This document shows positions 17,295 through 25,309 of a DNA stretch of 64,000 nt, piece after piece. The notes under the pieces are model-generated. The model did not search any database. It was not told where the DNA came from and worked only from the letters and a program-made list of their open reading frames with translations. The translations under genes and the position numbers were made by a program. How positions within the stretch are numbered: position 1 is the stretch's first letter; every line of letters begins with the position of its first letter. The stretch comes from Rhodospirillaceae bacterium Spongia-Bin9 (GTDB lineage: Bacteria > Pseudomonadota > Alphaproteobacteria > Bin65): contig FZLR01000001.1 in NCBI GenBank assembly GCA_900197615.1, forward strand, positions 30,914-94,913. Direction: 5' to 3'.

Positions 17295-17801
17295 TCAGTC
17301 GAAGAGCCGTTCGCCCTCGTAAGCGGAGCGGCCCGCGGCGAGGTTGGCAATGTCGCGCAGAAGCGACTGGATCAGGCGGAAGATCATCAGCGAGAAGCCG
17401 AGGGGGACGGCGGCCAGGAACCAGACCATCGATATGCGCAGGCCGTGGCTGACCGAACCGAATTTCCACGACACCGTCACGGTCTCGAAAGACCACCAGA
17501 CCGCGAGCAGCGCGATGATCATCATGACGATGTCGCCGAATATGTAGAGGCAGGCCTTAACCCGCGGCCCGACATAGTTGAACAGCACATCGATGCGGAT
17601 ATGCGCCCGGTCGCGCACTGCGGCGGCGGCGCCGATCCAGGCCAGATAGATGAAGGCGTAGCGCACGATCTCCTCGCCCCAGATCGAGGAGTAGGCGAAC
17701 AATTCGCGGCGCACGACCTCGACCGCCATGGTCGCAACGAGCAGGGTGTAAAAGACCAGCAACGCCCAGCGTTCGGCATTTCGGTTCAGGATTGCGATCA
17801 T
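17295..17801 (-). CDS. TRAP transporter small permease (DctQ)
   Basis: A 168-residue membrane protein with four hydrophobic helices and the DctQ signature EEIVRYAFIYLAWIGAAAAVRDRAHIRID in the first half. It supports the large permease encoded 10 bp downstream. A GGGAGGAG ribosome site sits just before the ATG. It is separated from the binding-protein gene by 105 bp that includes a GC-rich hairpin, which probably lets the binding protein be made in excess. Confidence 0.88.
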   Translation of the reverse strand: MIAILNRNAERWALLVFYTLLVATMAVEVVRRELFAYSSIWGEEIVRYAFIYLAWIGAAAAVRDRAHIRIDVLFNYVGPRVKACLYIFGDIVMMIIALLAVWWSFETVTVSWKFGSVSHGLRISMVWFLAAVPLGFSLMIFRLIQSLLRDIANLAAGRSAYEGERLFD

Positions 17802-17866
17802 GCACTCCTCCCTTTCCGGGTCGGAACCGGCCGATCGGGCGGTATCTCCAACTTACGCGGGCAAGT

Positions 17867-17897
17867 GGCGCCGGGCACGGAACCCGCCCCCGGCGCC
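17867..17897 (-). other. Intercistronic GC-rich hairpin between dctP and dctQ
   Basis: Perfect 9-bp arms (GGCGCCGGG and CCCGGCGCC) surround a 13-bp loop just downstream of the binding protein stop on the transcribed minus strand. No T-run follows, so it is more likely an mRNA-stabilising or processing hairpin than a full terminator. Such elements often raise binding-protein levels above those of the permeases. Confidence 0.5.
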
Positions 17898-17906
17898 GAG
17901 ACGCCT

Positions 17907-19061
17907 TCAGGCGTCGTGGACGTAGTACCGGCCCATGGTTCCGGCGGCCTCGACCAGCTTGTCGAAGGCATCCATGGAACCTGCGAGACCGGTCTTGAAG
18001 CTGTTCCACTCGGAGCGCTGATACCCGCCGGCGTCCTGCCAGGCTTTCAGTTGGGCCTCACTGAGCGAATGGAATTTGACCCCGGACTTGCGCAATTCGG
18101 CCATGGCGAAATTACGGGCGGCGGGGACCTTGGCGAGATTCTGCTGCGAAGTGATCTCCGCGGCGAACTCGACTCCCGCCTTCACGTCTGCAGGCAGGGC
18201 GTTGAACCATTCGAGGTTGCACGAATAGACTTGGCTGTCCGGCACCGCCTGGGTGAAGGTGATATGGCTGAGAATGTCCTTGAAGCCGAAGACGTGAAGC
18301 GCGCCGACCGCCGGGTCGAGCGCATCCGCAACACCCTGTTTGATAGCCGAAGGGGTTTCGCCCCAGGCCACGGGCGTCGGGTTGGCGCCGACCATGCGAT
18401 AGTACTGCTGCAGCATCTTGGAGCCGGGTACCCGGAACTTGACGCCCTTGAGGTCGGCCGGCGAGAGGACCGCACCGGCGCCGCCCTTGCGGACGGCAAC
18501 GACCCGCGGATCGATCACAACATAGTAAAGCGGTTTGAAGCCCCTGGCCTCGACCTTGGGGTGGACGGTCTTCTTCCAGTGATCCGAGTTCACGAGGTTG
18601 ACGAAGCGCTGGTTGGCGCCGCACAGATAGGGCAGGTTGATGAGGTCGACGACCGGCGCGAAGGGCGCGAAGTTCGACAGCGAATGCTGTGCCGCCTGGA
18701 TCGTGCCGCCCTGAACCTTCTGGGCCAGCGCGCCGCCGGCGCCGAGCTGGCCGCCGGCGGCCAGCTTCACGTAAACCTTGCCGTTGGTGGCGTTCTGGAT
18801 GTTCTCTTTGAAGTCGAGCTGCATGATCGGATAGCTGCGATCCGCCGTCAGCACATAGGCCGTACCGATCGTCATGATGTGTTTGGCCGCCCGCTTGCGC
18901 TGGGATTCTTCCCTGGCGGTCTGGGCCGAAGCTTCGCTCGATCCGAGCACACCGGCCGCGGCCGCAACCGCGGCTGCGGTAAATCCGCCCGTACCCACCA
19001 GTTTAACGAAATTCCGCCGTTCGACCGAGGCGATTTCGGCTTTGGTCTTTTCGTCTGTCAT
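17907..19061 (-). CDS. TRAP transporter solute-binding protein (DctP), Tat-type signal
   Basis: A 384-residue periplasmic binding protein of the DctP family. The N-terminus has a twin-arginine motif, ERRNFVKLVGTGGF, then a long Ala-rich core ending ASAQ, so export folded through Tat is likely. Mature-protein blocks include NATNGKVYVKLAAGGQLG, FRVPGSKMLQQYYRMVGANPTPVAWGE and the conserved arginine regions of DctP. It binds the substrate for the TRAP membrane subunits encoded downstream. Given HpsN and SuyAB, DHPS or sulfolactate is the likely ligand. The gene begins 26 bp after a small membrane protein gene and is controlled by the LacI-operator promoter at 19348-19403. Confidence 0.88.
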   Translation of the reverse strand: MTDEKTKAEIASVERRNFVKLVGTGGFTAAAVAAAAGVLGSSEASAQTAREESQRKRAAKHIMTIGTAYVLTADRSYPIMQLDFKENIQNATNGKVYVKLAAGGQLGAGGALAQKVQGGTIQAAQHSLSNFAPFAPVVDLINLPYLCGANQRFVNLVNSDHWKKTVHPKVEARGFKPLYYVVIDPRVVAVRKGGAGAVLSPADLKGVKFRVPGSKMLQQYYRMVGANPTPVAWGETPSAIKQGVADALDPAVGALHVFGFKDILSHITFTQAVPDSQVYSCNLEWFNALPADVKAGVEFAAEITSQQNLAKVPAARNFAMAELRKSGVKFHSLSEAQLKAWQDAGGYQRSEWNSFKTGLAGSMDAFDKLVEAAGTMGRYYVHDA

Positions 19062-19087
19062 CTTGTCTCTTCCCTTGGGATGTTCGT

Positions 19088-19294
19088 CTATTGGGTGTTG
19101 CCGCTGCGTGTTTCGGCCGCCTCCAGCATCAGGACGCCGGTCACAAACAGCAGAGCGGCGGCAAAGAGGGTCAGCATCTCCCCCACGTCGCTGAACGGCG
19201 TGCCGAGGCCCGCAGCGCCCAACGCAACGCTGGCGAAGAAAATGAGAAAGCAGATCAGTGCGCCGACGAGCACGATGCGACCTGTACGAATCAC
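19088..19294 (-). CDS. Small two-helix membrane protein, first gene of the sulfonate operon
   Basis: A 68-residue protein with two hydrophobic segments (about residues 8-29 and 36-56) and a short polar tail. I do not recognise a family. It is the first open frame after the operator-promoter region and lies 26 bp before the TRAP binding protein gene. That position, the membrane-protein-like composition and the tight packing make it a likely real gene. It could be an accessory TRAP subunit or a leader protein. Confidence 0.55.
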   Translation of the reverse strand: MIRTGRIVLVGALICFLIFFASVALGAAGLGTPFSDVGEMLTLFAAALLFVTGVLMLEAAETRSGNTQ

Positions 19295-19347
19295 CTGCGC
19301 GTCTCCTTACCTCGATAGCCGGCGATCGGACCGCCGTGCTGTAGACC

Positions 19348-19403
19348 AGTATCGAGGCAGATTGTCGCTAATGCAAGCGCTTTTATTTTGTTTTGAAGCG
19401 CTT
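19348..19403. promoter_or_regulatory. Twin LacI-type operators and promoter of the sulfonate island
   Basis: Two identical AAGCGCTT palindromes, the core of LacI-family operators, lie at 19375-19382 and 19396-19403. Their centres are 21 bp apart, two helical turns, so two repressor dimers would sit on the same face of the DNA. For the leftward operon, TTGCAT (complement of 19371-19376) and GATACT (complement of 19348-19353) are spaced 17 bp and form a plausible -35/-10 pair that overlaps the first operator. The second operator lies just upstream of the lacI gene and overlaps a TTGAAG sequence that may be its -35 box. Binding would therefore shut both arms. Confidence 0.75.
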
Positions 19404-19449
19404 TCATTGCTAGATATGCGAAATTCCGGAAATTGAACCCGATCGGAAG

Positions 19450-20463
19450 ATGAGACCTCGACCCACGCTTGAAGATGTCGCTGGCATGGCTGGCGTCTCG
19501 ACCGCAACGGTCTCGCGTGTGCTCAACGAGCCCGAACGGGTAAGCGCGAAGACTCGCAGCCGGGTCGAAGCCGCGGTAGCCCATTTCGACTACACGCCTC
19601 ATTTCGGCGGGCGCGCGCTCGCCTCCAACCGAACCAACACCGTAGGTGCGGTGATCCCGACCATGGAGAATGCGATTTTCGCCCGCGGCCTTCAGGCGCT
19701 GCAGGAAGCGCTGGCCGCGGACGGGGTCACGCTGGTCGTCGCGACTTCGAACTACGATCCGGAGCGCGAAGCGGAGCAGATCCGCGTCCTGCTCGGCCGC
19801 GGCGTCGACGGGCTCGTGCTGATCGGGGAAGCGCGGGATCCGGCGCTATACGCGATGCTCGAACGTCGCGGCATGCCGTTCGTCCTCGTCTGGTCCTGGC
19901 GGCCGGACTGTCCGTGGCCCTGCGTCGGCTTCGACAACAGGGCCGCGGCGCGCGCCATGGCCGAACGGGTGCTCGATCTCGGGCACCGGCACATCGCCAT
20001 GATTGCCGGGGTCACCCGGGGCAACGACCGGGCCGCGGCCCGGGTCGAAGGCGTGCGCGACGCGCTGGCGGGGCGCGGCCTGCGGCTGGACGAATCGAAC
20101 CTGATCGAAACGCCCTATCATCTGGAAGCCGGTGCGCAGGCCGCGCGGCGGCTCCTGGCGGATTCGCCCCGCCCGACGGCGATCGTGTGCGGCAACGATG
20201 TTCTCGCCGCCGGCGCGCTGACAGAGGTCCGCGGTCTCGGTCTGAAAGCGCCGGCCGATGTCTCCGTGACCGGCTTCGACGATATCGACCTTGCCCATGC
20301 GCTCGATCCGTCGCTCACCACCGTGCATGTGCCCCATCGGCGGATGGGCCAGGCCGCGGCGAAACTACTGCTTCGGCTGCGCGCGCAGAAAGGCGAAACG
20401 ACGAATGTCGTCTTCGAGACGGCGCTGGTGGAACGCGGCTCGCTGGCGCCGCCGGGGAAATGA
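19450..20463 (+). CDS. LacI-family transcriptional regulator of the sulfonate genes
   Basis: A 337-residue LacI/GalR repressor. The N-terminal helix-turn-helix reads TLEDVAGMAGVSTATVSRVLNEP, followed by the hinge-helix region GRALASNRT and a periplasmic-binding-protein-like effector domain (VGAVIPTMENAIFARGLQALQ, IDGLVLIGEAR-like segment, TAIVCGNDVLAAGAL, VTGFDDIDLAHALDPSLTTVH). It starts 47 bp after two AAGCGCTT operators that lie between it and the TRAP/hpsN operon, and it is followed by suyA and suyB. It most likely represses both arms and is released by DHPS, sulfolactate or a pathway intermediate. The regulators described in known hps clusters are, to my memory, of other families. Confidence 0.9.
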   Translation: MRPRPTLEDVAGMAGVSTATVSRVLNEPERVSAKTRSRVEAAVAHFDYTPHFGGRALASNRTNTVGAVIPTMENAIFARGLQALQEALAADGVTLVVATSNYDPEREAEQIRVLLGRGVDGLVLIGEARDPALYAMLERRGMPFVLVWSWRPDCPWPCVGFDNRAAARAMAERVLDLGHRHIAMIAGVTRGNDRAAARVEGVRDALAGRGLRLDESNLIETPYHLEAGAQAARRLLADSPRPTAIVCGNDVLAAGALTEVRGLGLKAPADVSVTGFDDIDLAHALDPSLTTVHVPHRRMGQAAAKLLLRLRAQKGETTNVVFETALVERGSLAPPGK

Positions 20464-20596
20464 CGACCGGGAACGACAAAGACGAACTACTGTCGAAGGC
20501 TGCCGGCAAACGGGACACGGCGCGCCCATGCCAGGCAAACGCCTTTATGGAACGCGCCGGCCGCGAGGCAAAACCATCGGGTACGGAGAGGTGAAA

Positions 20597-20878
20597 ATGA
20601 TCGATTTCGTGGTGCATGATGAGGGCGACAGCGTCGGGGTCGTCGTCGTCGAGGGGGTCGAGGCGGGAGCGGAGCTCACCGGCTGGATCATGGATCAGAA
20701 CGAGGACATCGCCTTCCGGTCGGCGAGCGACATCCCCATCGGCCACAAGCTGGCGATCAAGCCGATGAAGACCGGCGATACCGTCATCAAATACGGCGTC
20801 GACATCGGACGCGTGGTGGCGGACATCGCGGTCGGCGAGCACGCCCACGTTCACAACATCAAAACGAAGCGCTGGTAG
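20597..20878 (+). CDS. suyA: (2R)-sulfolactate sulfo-lyase alpha subunit
   Basis: A 93-residue SAF-domain protein like the N-terminal part of altronate dehydratase. It contains [30 protein letters not shown] and [10 protein letters not shown], which match SuyA. With SuyB it cleaves (R)-3-sulfolactate into pyruvate and sulfite. It lies 133 bp after lacI and 11 bp before suyB. A GAGAGG ribosome site precedes the ATG at 20597; the frame stays open upstream but only from this ATG does the family match begin. A UxaA role in hexuronate breakdown is less likely because there are no hexuronate genes and the other arm encodes HpsN. Confidence 0.82.
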   Translation: MIDFVVHDEGDSVGVVVVEGVEAGAELTGWIMDQNEDIAFRSASDIPIGHKLAIKPMKTGDTVIKYGVDIGRVVADIAVGEHAHVHNIKTKRW

Positions 20879-20889
20879 GAGGCGACCTT

Positions 20890-22065
20890 ATGGCAATGGA
20901 TCTGGCAAATGCGGCGTTCCGGGGCTACCGGCGCGAGAACGGCCGGGTGGGCGTGCGCAACCATGTGATCGTCCTTCCGGTCGACGACCTCTCGAACGCG
21001 GCGTCCGAAGCGGTTGCGAACAACATCAAGGGGGCTATGGCGATTCCGCACCCCTATGGCCGGCTCCAGTTCGGAGCGGACCTGGAGTTGCATTTCCGCA
21101 CCCTGATCGGCGCCGGCGCCAACCCCAACGTCGCCGCGGTGGTGGTTATCGGCATCGAGGAGGGCTGGACGCAGCGCGTGGCGGAAGGCATCGCGAAGAC
21201 CGGCAAGCCCGTTACCGGCTACGGCATCGAGATGCACGGCGACCACGAAACCATCATGCGGGCGTCGAAGACCGCGCGCGAGTATGTTCAGGCGGCCTCG
21301 GAGGCCGTGCGCGAAGAAGCGCCGCTCTCCGACCTTTGGGTGTCCACCAAGTGCGGCGAGTCGGACACCACCTCGGGTTGCGGGTCCAATCCCACCGTCG
21401 GCAATGCATTCGACAAGCTCTACCCCCTCGGCGCCACTATGGTCTTCGGCGAGACGACCGAGATCACGGGCGGCGAACATCTGGTCGCCGAGCGCTGCCG
21501 CACGCCGGAAATCCGCGAGCGGTTCATGTACATGTTCGACCGCTACCAGGATGTCGTGGAACGGCACAAGACAAGCGACCTCTCCGAATCCCAGCCCACC
21601 AAGGGAAATATCGCGGGCGGGCTCACCACCATCGAGGAGAAGGCGCTCGGCAATATCCAGAAAATCGGACGCGAGTGCATGATCGATGGCGTCCTCGACA
21701 AGGCGGAAACGCCGGACGGACCGGGACTTTGGTTCATGGACTCCTCTTCGGCTGCGGCCGAGATGGTGACCCTGTGCGCGGCGGCCGGCTTCGTGGTGCA
21801 TTTCTTCCCGACGGGCCAGGGCAACATCATCGGTAACCCGATCCTGCCGAACATCAAGATCTGCGCGAACCCGCGCACCGTGCGCACGATGAGCGAGCAT
21901 GTCGACGTCGACGTCTCGGGCCTGCTGCGCAAGGAGATGACCCCGGACGAGGCGGGCGAGGCGCTGCTCGAAATGATGGTTCGCACCGCCAACGGAAGGC
22001 TCACGGCGGCGGAGGCCCTCGGCCACCGCGAATTCGTGCTGACCAGGCTCTACGAGAGCGCCTGA
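20890..22065 (+). CDS. suyB: (2R)-sulfolactate sulfo-lyase beta subunit
   Basis: A 391-residue UxaA-family lyase large subunit. Characteristic blocks are [19 protein letters not shown] at the N-terminus, [21 protein letters not shown] with likely metal-binding cysteines, [16 protein letters not shown] and [20 protein letters not shown]. Standalone large subunits with a separate small SAF subunit are typical of SuyAB, in which this subunit carries the active site for C-S bond cleavage. An AGGAGG ribosome site precedes the ATG by 7 bp. No sulfite oxidase or sulfite exporter gene is in the window, so sulfite must be handled elsewhere. Confidence 0.85.
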   Translation: MAMDLANAAFRGYRRENGRVGVRNHVIVLPVDDLSNAASEAVANNIKGAMAIPHPYGRLQFGADLELHFRTLIGAGANPNVAAVVVIGIEEGWTQRVAEGIAKTGKPVTGYGIEMHGDHETIMRASKTAREYVQAASEAVREEAPLSDLWVSTKCGESDTTSGCGSNPTVGNAFDKLYPLGATMVFGETTEITGGEHLVAERCRTPEIRERFMYMFDRYQDVVERHKTSDLSESQPTKGNIAGGLTTIEEKALGNIQKIGRECMIDGVLDKAETPDGPGLWFMDSSSAAAEMVTLCAAAGFVVHFFPTGQGNIIGNPILPNIKICANPRTVRTMSEHVDVDVSGLLRKEMTPDEAGEALLEMMVRTANGRLTAAEALGHREFVLTRLYESA

Positions 22066-22081
22066 GTTCGACGGCACCGCG

Positions 22082-23284
22082 CTATCGCGCAGCCGCCTCA
22101 AGTGCTGCGATGCCCGGTAGTGTCCTGCCTTCGATCCACTCCAGGAAAGCACCGCCTGCGGTCGAGACATAGGTAAATTCTTCGGCAACGCCGGCAGCGT
22201 TCAGGGCGGCGACGGTGTCGCCTCCCCCGGCGACGCTGGTGAGCGCCCCGGCGCCGGTCAGCGCCGCCGCATGCCGCGCGACCGATATCGTCGCGTCGGC
22301 AAACTGCCGGTATTCGAAGGCGCCGGGCGGCCCGTTCCAGAGCAGTGTTGCCGCGCCGTCCAGAAGTGCGTTGAACCGCTCCCGCGAGCGCGGCCCGGCA
22401 TCGAGGATCAGATCGTCCGCCGGACAGGCATCGAGATCGCGGACCGTGGCACGCGCGCCGTGGCTCAGCTCGCTGGCGGTCACGATGTCGGCCGGCAGGA
22501 CGATCCGGCAGCCGGCCTCCGCCGCCGCACCGCGAATTTCGTGCACTGTCCCCACATGGTCGGGCTCGCAGAGCGAGCGGCCGACCGGGATGCCGTCGGC
22601 GACGAAGAAAGTGTTCGCCATGCCGCCGCCGACAATCACGGCATCCAGCTTGCGCACCAGATTCTTCAGCACGGCGATCTTGGTCGAGACCTTGGCGCCG
22701 CCGACGATGGCGACCGAGGGCCGGCGCGGCGTCTCCAGGGCGTCGTTCAGCGCCCGCAATTCCTCGGACAGCAGCGGGCCGGCCACAGCGGGCAGCAGGG
22801 CAACGACGGCCGCGGTCGAAGCGTGGGCCCGGTGCGCGCAGGAAAAGGCGTCGTTGACGTAGATATCGCCCAGCTTCGCCAGTTCCGCCGCGAAGGCCGG
22901 GTCATTGCGCGTCTCACCGGGATCGAAGCGCAGATTTTCGCACAGCAGCGCCTCGCCGTCCGACAGTTGCCGCGACAGGGCTTCGGCGTCCGGTCCCGTG
23001 CAGGTCTCGGAGAACCGGACCGGCGCGTCGAGCGCCGTGGCAAGCGCCGGGCGCAGCATTTCGACCGATAACGCCGGGTCGGGCATCGTCGGTTCCGGCC
23101 GGCCGTAGTGGGTCAGAACCACCAGCCGCGCGCCGCGGGCGAGGAGCGGCTTCATACCCGCTGCAAAGCGATCGATCCGGGTCGTATCGACGACCCTCCC
23201 CTCTTCCGCCGGCACGTTGAGATCGGCCCGGACCAGCAGGCGTTTGCCCGACACGTCCATGTCTTCGATGTGCGGCAGCGTCAT
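22082..23284 (-). CDS. pgk: Phosphoglycerate kinase
   Basis: A 400-residue phosphoglycerate kinase of normal length. It has the family opening VSGKRLLVRADLNVP, the substrate-binding HYGRP, NDAFSCAHRAHAS, the nucleotide-binding GGAKVSTKIAVLKNL and VIVGGGMANTF, and the C-terminal LWNGPPGAFEY and VAGGGDTVAAL. It makes ATP from 1,3-bisphosphoglycerate in glycolysis or runs in reverse in gluconeogenesis, which pyruvate from the sulfonate pathway would require. Starts at 23284 and 23296 are both possible; the first matches other family members. It is convergent with suyB, 16 bp apart. NAYP-type variants such as SCAHRAHAS (for the usual SAAHRAHAS) are normal. Confidence 0.92.
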   Translation of the reverse strand: MTLPHIEDMDVSGKRLLVRADLNVPAEEGRVVDTTRIDRFAAGMKPLLARGARLVVLTHYGRPEPTMPDPALSVEMLRPALATALDAPVRFSETCTGPDAEALSRQLSDGEALLCENLRFDPGETRNDPAFAAELAKLGDIYVNDAFSCAHRAHASTAAVVALLPAVAGPLLSEELRALNDALETPRRPSVAIVGGAKVSTKIAVLKNLVRKLDAVIVGGGMANTFFVADGIPVGRSLCEPDHVGTVHEIRGAAAEAGCRIVLPADIVTASELSHGARATVRDLDACPADDLILDAGPRSRERFNALLDGAATLLWNGPPGAFEYRQFADATISVARHAAALTGAGALTSVAGGGDTVAALNAAGVAEEFTYVSTAGGAFLEWIEGRTLPGIAALEAAAR

Positions 23285-23309
23285 AACGCCATGCATGGGA
23301 TAGACCGCT

Positions 23310-23561
23310 TCAATGCAGATCGTCCCGGGTCCGGCCGCGCTCGGGAACCTGCTCGACGGCGGCGCGGCCTGCACGATTCAATTCACGGGTCGATTCACGG
23401 GTCGATTCACGAGCGCGCTGCCATTCGGTCGCCGCGTCGAACAGGCGGAGGCGCGCCTGCACATCGAGAGCCTCGGCGGGAGCATCGCCGGCAGGACGAC
23501 CGCAACGCTCCTCCACCGACACCGGCAGCGCGACCGTCGATTTATCGGTGATATCGGCCAT
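23310..23561 (-). CDS. Hypothetical 83-residue protein upstream of pgk
   Basis: A small acidic-to-basic helical protein on the pgk strand, starting MADITDKSTVALPVSVEE and ending 25 bp before the pgk start. It has no family I know. Support for it being real is its position, an AAGG ribosome-like site before the ATG and sensible amino-acid use. It contains RESTREST, a four-residue repeat created by a 12-bp tandem DNA repeat. Competing open frames on the plus strand look less protein-like. Confidence 0.42.
   Translation of the reverse strand: MADITDKSTVALPVSVEERCGRPAGDAPAEALDVQARLRLFDAATEWQRARESTRESTRELNRAGRAAVEQVPERGRTRDDLH
23381..23416. repeat. 12-bp tandem repeat
   Basis: Two exact copies of ATTCACGGGTCG (23381-23392 and 23393-23404) are followed by a third, diverged copy (ATTCACGAGCG). 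It keeps the frame of the small minus-strand gene and would vary its length by four residues per unit if it slipped. Confidence 0.85.
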
Positions 23562-23709
23562 AGCCTTAACTCGGCAAAGAACGGATTCCCGTCAACATAC
23601 AAACCTGGACCGGCCTTCCAACCCCTTGAAGCCACAACGCGCGTTCCGTTCCGGAGAGGAAGCGTGTAGGGCAAGGCGGCAGGCCCCTCTTTCGCCGGAA
23701 CATCCGCCG

Positions 23710-24852
23710 ATGAAAAACCCTTTCGATACGCCCGAGCGTGCGGCCTATCGCGAGACCCTCGCGAAATTCGTGGCGGCCGAGATCGCGCCCCATGTCGACG
23801 AATGGGACGAAGCCGGCGCGATCCCGTGGGAGGTTCACGAAAAGCTCGGCGCGCTCGGCTTTTTCGGCTTCGGCATCGACGAGAAGTACGGTGGGCTGGG
23901 CTTCGACGACTGCTTCATGCGCAAGGACGGCGCCGTCGAGCTGTCGAAATGCGGCGCGACCGGCGTCGGCGCGGCGGTCGGCGGGCGCAACATCTCGACC
24001 GCGCCCATCGCGATGCTGGCCTCGGAGGATATCAAGGCGCGCGCGCTGCCGGAGATCCTTTCCGGGCGCAAGGGCTCGTCGCTCTGCATCACCGAGCCGG
24101 GCGGCGGCTCGGACGTCGCCAACATGCAGACCCGGGCCTGGAAAGACGGCAACCACTATGTCATCAAGGGCAGCAAGACCTTCATCACCGGCGGCATGAC
24201 GAGCGACTATTTCGTCGTCGGCGCGCGCACCGGCGGCGAGGGGCTGGCCGGCATCTCCCTGTTCTTCGTCGAGGCCGATACCGAGAATTTCAGCCGCACG
24301 CCCCTCGACCGCAAGATGGGCTGGTGGTGCTCCGACCAGGCGACGCTCTATTTCGACGAATGCCGGGTGCCGGCGGAGAACCTGCTGGGCGAGGAGGACC
24401 GCGGCTTCATCGCGATCATGGAGAATTTCAACCTGGAGCGCGTCGGCCTGGTCGCCCAGGCGCTCGGCATGATGCAGGTCTGCTTCGACGAATGCGTGGC
24501 CTACGCCCGGGAGCGCAAGACCTTCGGCAAGTATCTGATCGAGCACCAGGTGATCCGCCACAAGCTGGCCGACATGTCGGCCCGGATCGACGCGGTGGAG
24601 GCCCTGCTCAACTGGATCTGCTGGTCGGTCAACGAGGACCGGATGCCGGTCGCCGAGATCTCCAAGGCCAAGTTCCATTCGACCAAGGCCCTGGAGTTCG
24701 TCTGCAGCGAGGCCATGCAGATTTTCGGCGGCGCCGGTTATCTGCGCGGCAACGTCGTCGAGCGCATGTACCGCGAAGTCAAGGTCGTCGCCATCGGCGG
24801 CGGCTCGGAAGAAATCATGCGCGATCTTGCGGTGCGGCAGATGGGGTTGTAG
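23710..24852 (+). CDS. Acyl-CoA dehydrogenase family protein
   Basis: A 380-residue flavin acyl-CoA dehydrogenase. It shows the FAD/substrate signatures CITEPGGGSDVANMQT (about residues 120-135), GSKTFITGGMTSDYFVV, and MQIFGGAGYLRGNVVERMYREVKV. It oxidises an acyl-CoA to the 2-enoyl-CoA and passes electrons to ETF. At the usual medium-chain-type catalytic position (YEG in IYEGT) the sequence reads IGGGSEE, so that glutamate is absent. The glutamate in NFNLERVGL occupies the place used by isovaleryl- and long-chain acyl-CoA dehydrogenases, so a branched or long substrate is likely. The gene stands alone, though a link to the branched acyl-CoA operon at 179-6485 is possible. Confidence 0.87.
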   Translation: MKNPFDTPERAAYRETLAKFVAAEIAPHVDEWDEAGAIPWEVHEKLGALGFFGFGIDEKYGGLGFDDCFMRKDGAVELSKCGATGVGAAVGGRNISTAPIAMLASEDIKARALPEILSGRKGSSLCITEPGGGSDVANMQTRAWKDGNHYVIKGSKTFITGGMTSDYFVVGARTGGEGLAGISLFFVEADTENFSRTPLDRKMGWWCSDQATLYFDECRVPAENLLGEEDRGFIAIMENFNLERVGLVAQALGMMQVCFDECVAYARERKTFGKYLIEHQVIRHKLADMSARIDAVEALLNWICWSVNEDRMPVAEISKAKFHSTKALEFVCSEAMQIFGGAGYLRGNVVERMYREVKVVAIGGGSEEIMRDLAVRQMGL

Positions 24853-24953
24853 CGATGTTCCGAACAGCGCCGAAATGCCGACTCGGGGCTCGGCGGAAAC
24901 AAGACACTGCTCAACGACGGGCCGCTATCTATCGTAACACTGGTTGATTTTTG

Positions 24954-24968
24954 TGCGGCAGTGCCGCA
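24954..24968. promoter_or_regulatory. Palindromic operator candidate of the toxin-antitoxin pair
   Basis: TGCGGC and GCCGCA form a perfect inverted repeat around a 3-bp centre, 12 bp before the toxin start. It lies within the 17-bp spacer of a possible promoter, TTGATT (24944-24949) and CATATT (24967-24972). That is where a HigA-type antitoxin would bind to repress its own operon. The start codon would be very close to the transcript start, so the promoter part is less certain than the palindrome. Confidence 0.45.
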
Positions 24969-24980
24969 TATTCAGGATCG

Positions 24981-25307
24981 ATGCAGCTTTACTTTACTCG
25001 CACCTATGAGCGTGCCGTTCGGAAGCTGCTCTCGGAAGAATCCCGGAAGGAAATGGAGGCTTCGATTGTGGCAGCGCCGGATGCAGCACCGATCATTCGG
25101 GGAACCGGCGGCATCAGGAAGATGCGCTGGTCGGGATCCGGTCGCGGCAAGCGCGGCGGCATTCGCACGATCTATTTCTACCATGCAAGCCCCGGCGCCG
25201 TTTACTTGCTTACGGCCTACGCCAAAGCGGATCGTGAAGACCTTTCCCCGGCGGACACCAAGGCCCTCTCGCGCATGGTCGCCGCAATTAAGAATTCGAT
25301 GAGGTGA
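24981..25307 (+). CDS. RelE/HigB-like toxin of a type II toxin-antitoxin system
   Basis: A 108-residue protein with the RelE-superfamily layout. It opens with FTRTYERAVRKLLSEES, continues with PIIRGTGGIRKMRWSGSGRGKRGGIRTIYFYHASPGAVYLL and ends YAKADREDLSPADTKALSRMV. These blocks match the HigB-2/COG4737 group of ribosome-dependent mRNA-cutting toxins, with basic residues in the middle forming the active surface. Toxin-first order and the immediately following helix-turn-helix gene are typical of higBA. The ATG at 24981 was chosen because the upstream extension overlaps the operator palindrome. Confidence 0.8.
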   Translation: MQLYFTRTYERAVRKLLSEESRKEMEASIVAAPDAAPIIRGTGGIRKMRWSGSGRGKRGGIRTIYFYHASPGAVYLLTAYAKADREDLSPADTKALSRMVAAIKNSMR

Positions 25308-25309
25308 CG

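Noticed and set aside
20597..22065. Altronate/galactarate dehydratase (UxaA)
   Set aside because: The split small and large subunits beside HpsN, and the absence of hexuronate genes, favour sulfolactate sulfo-lyase.
20851..22188. Minus-strand frame of 445 codons
   Set aside because: Antisense to suyB, which has strong family motifs and a ribosome site.
23381..23416. CRISPR-like repeats
   Set aside because: The copies are 12 bp, directly adjacent and without spacers.
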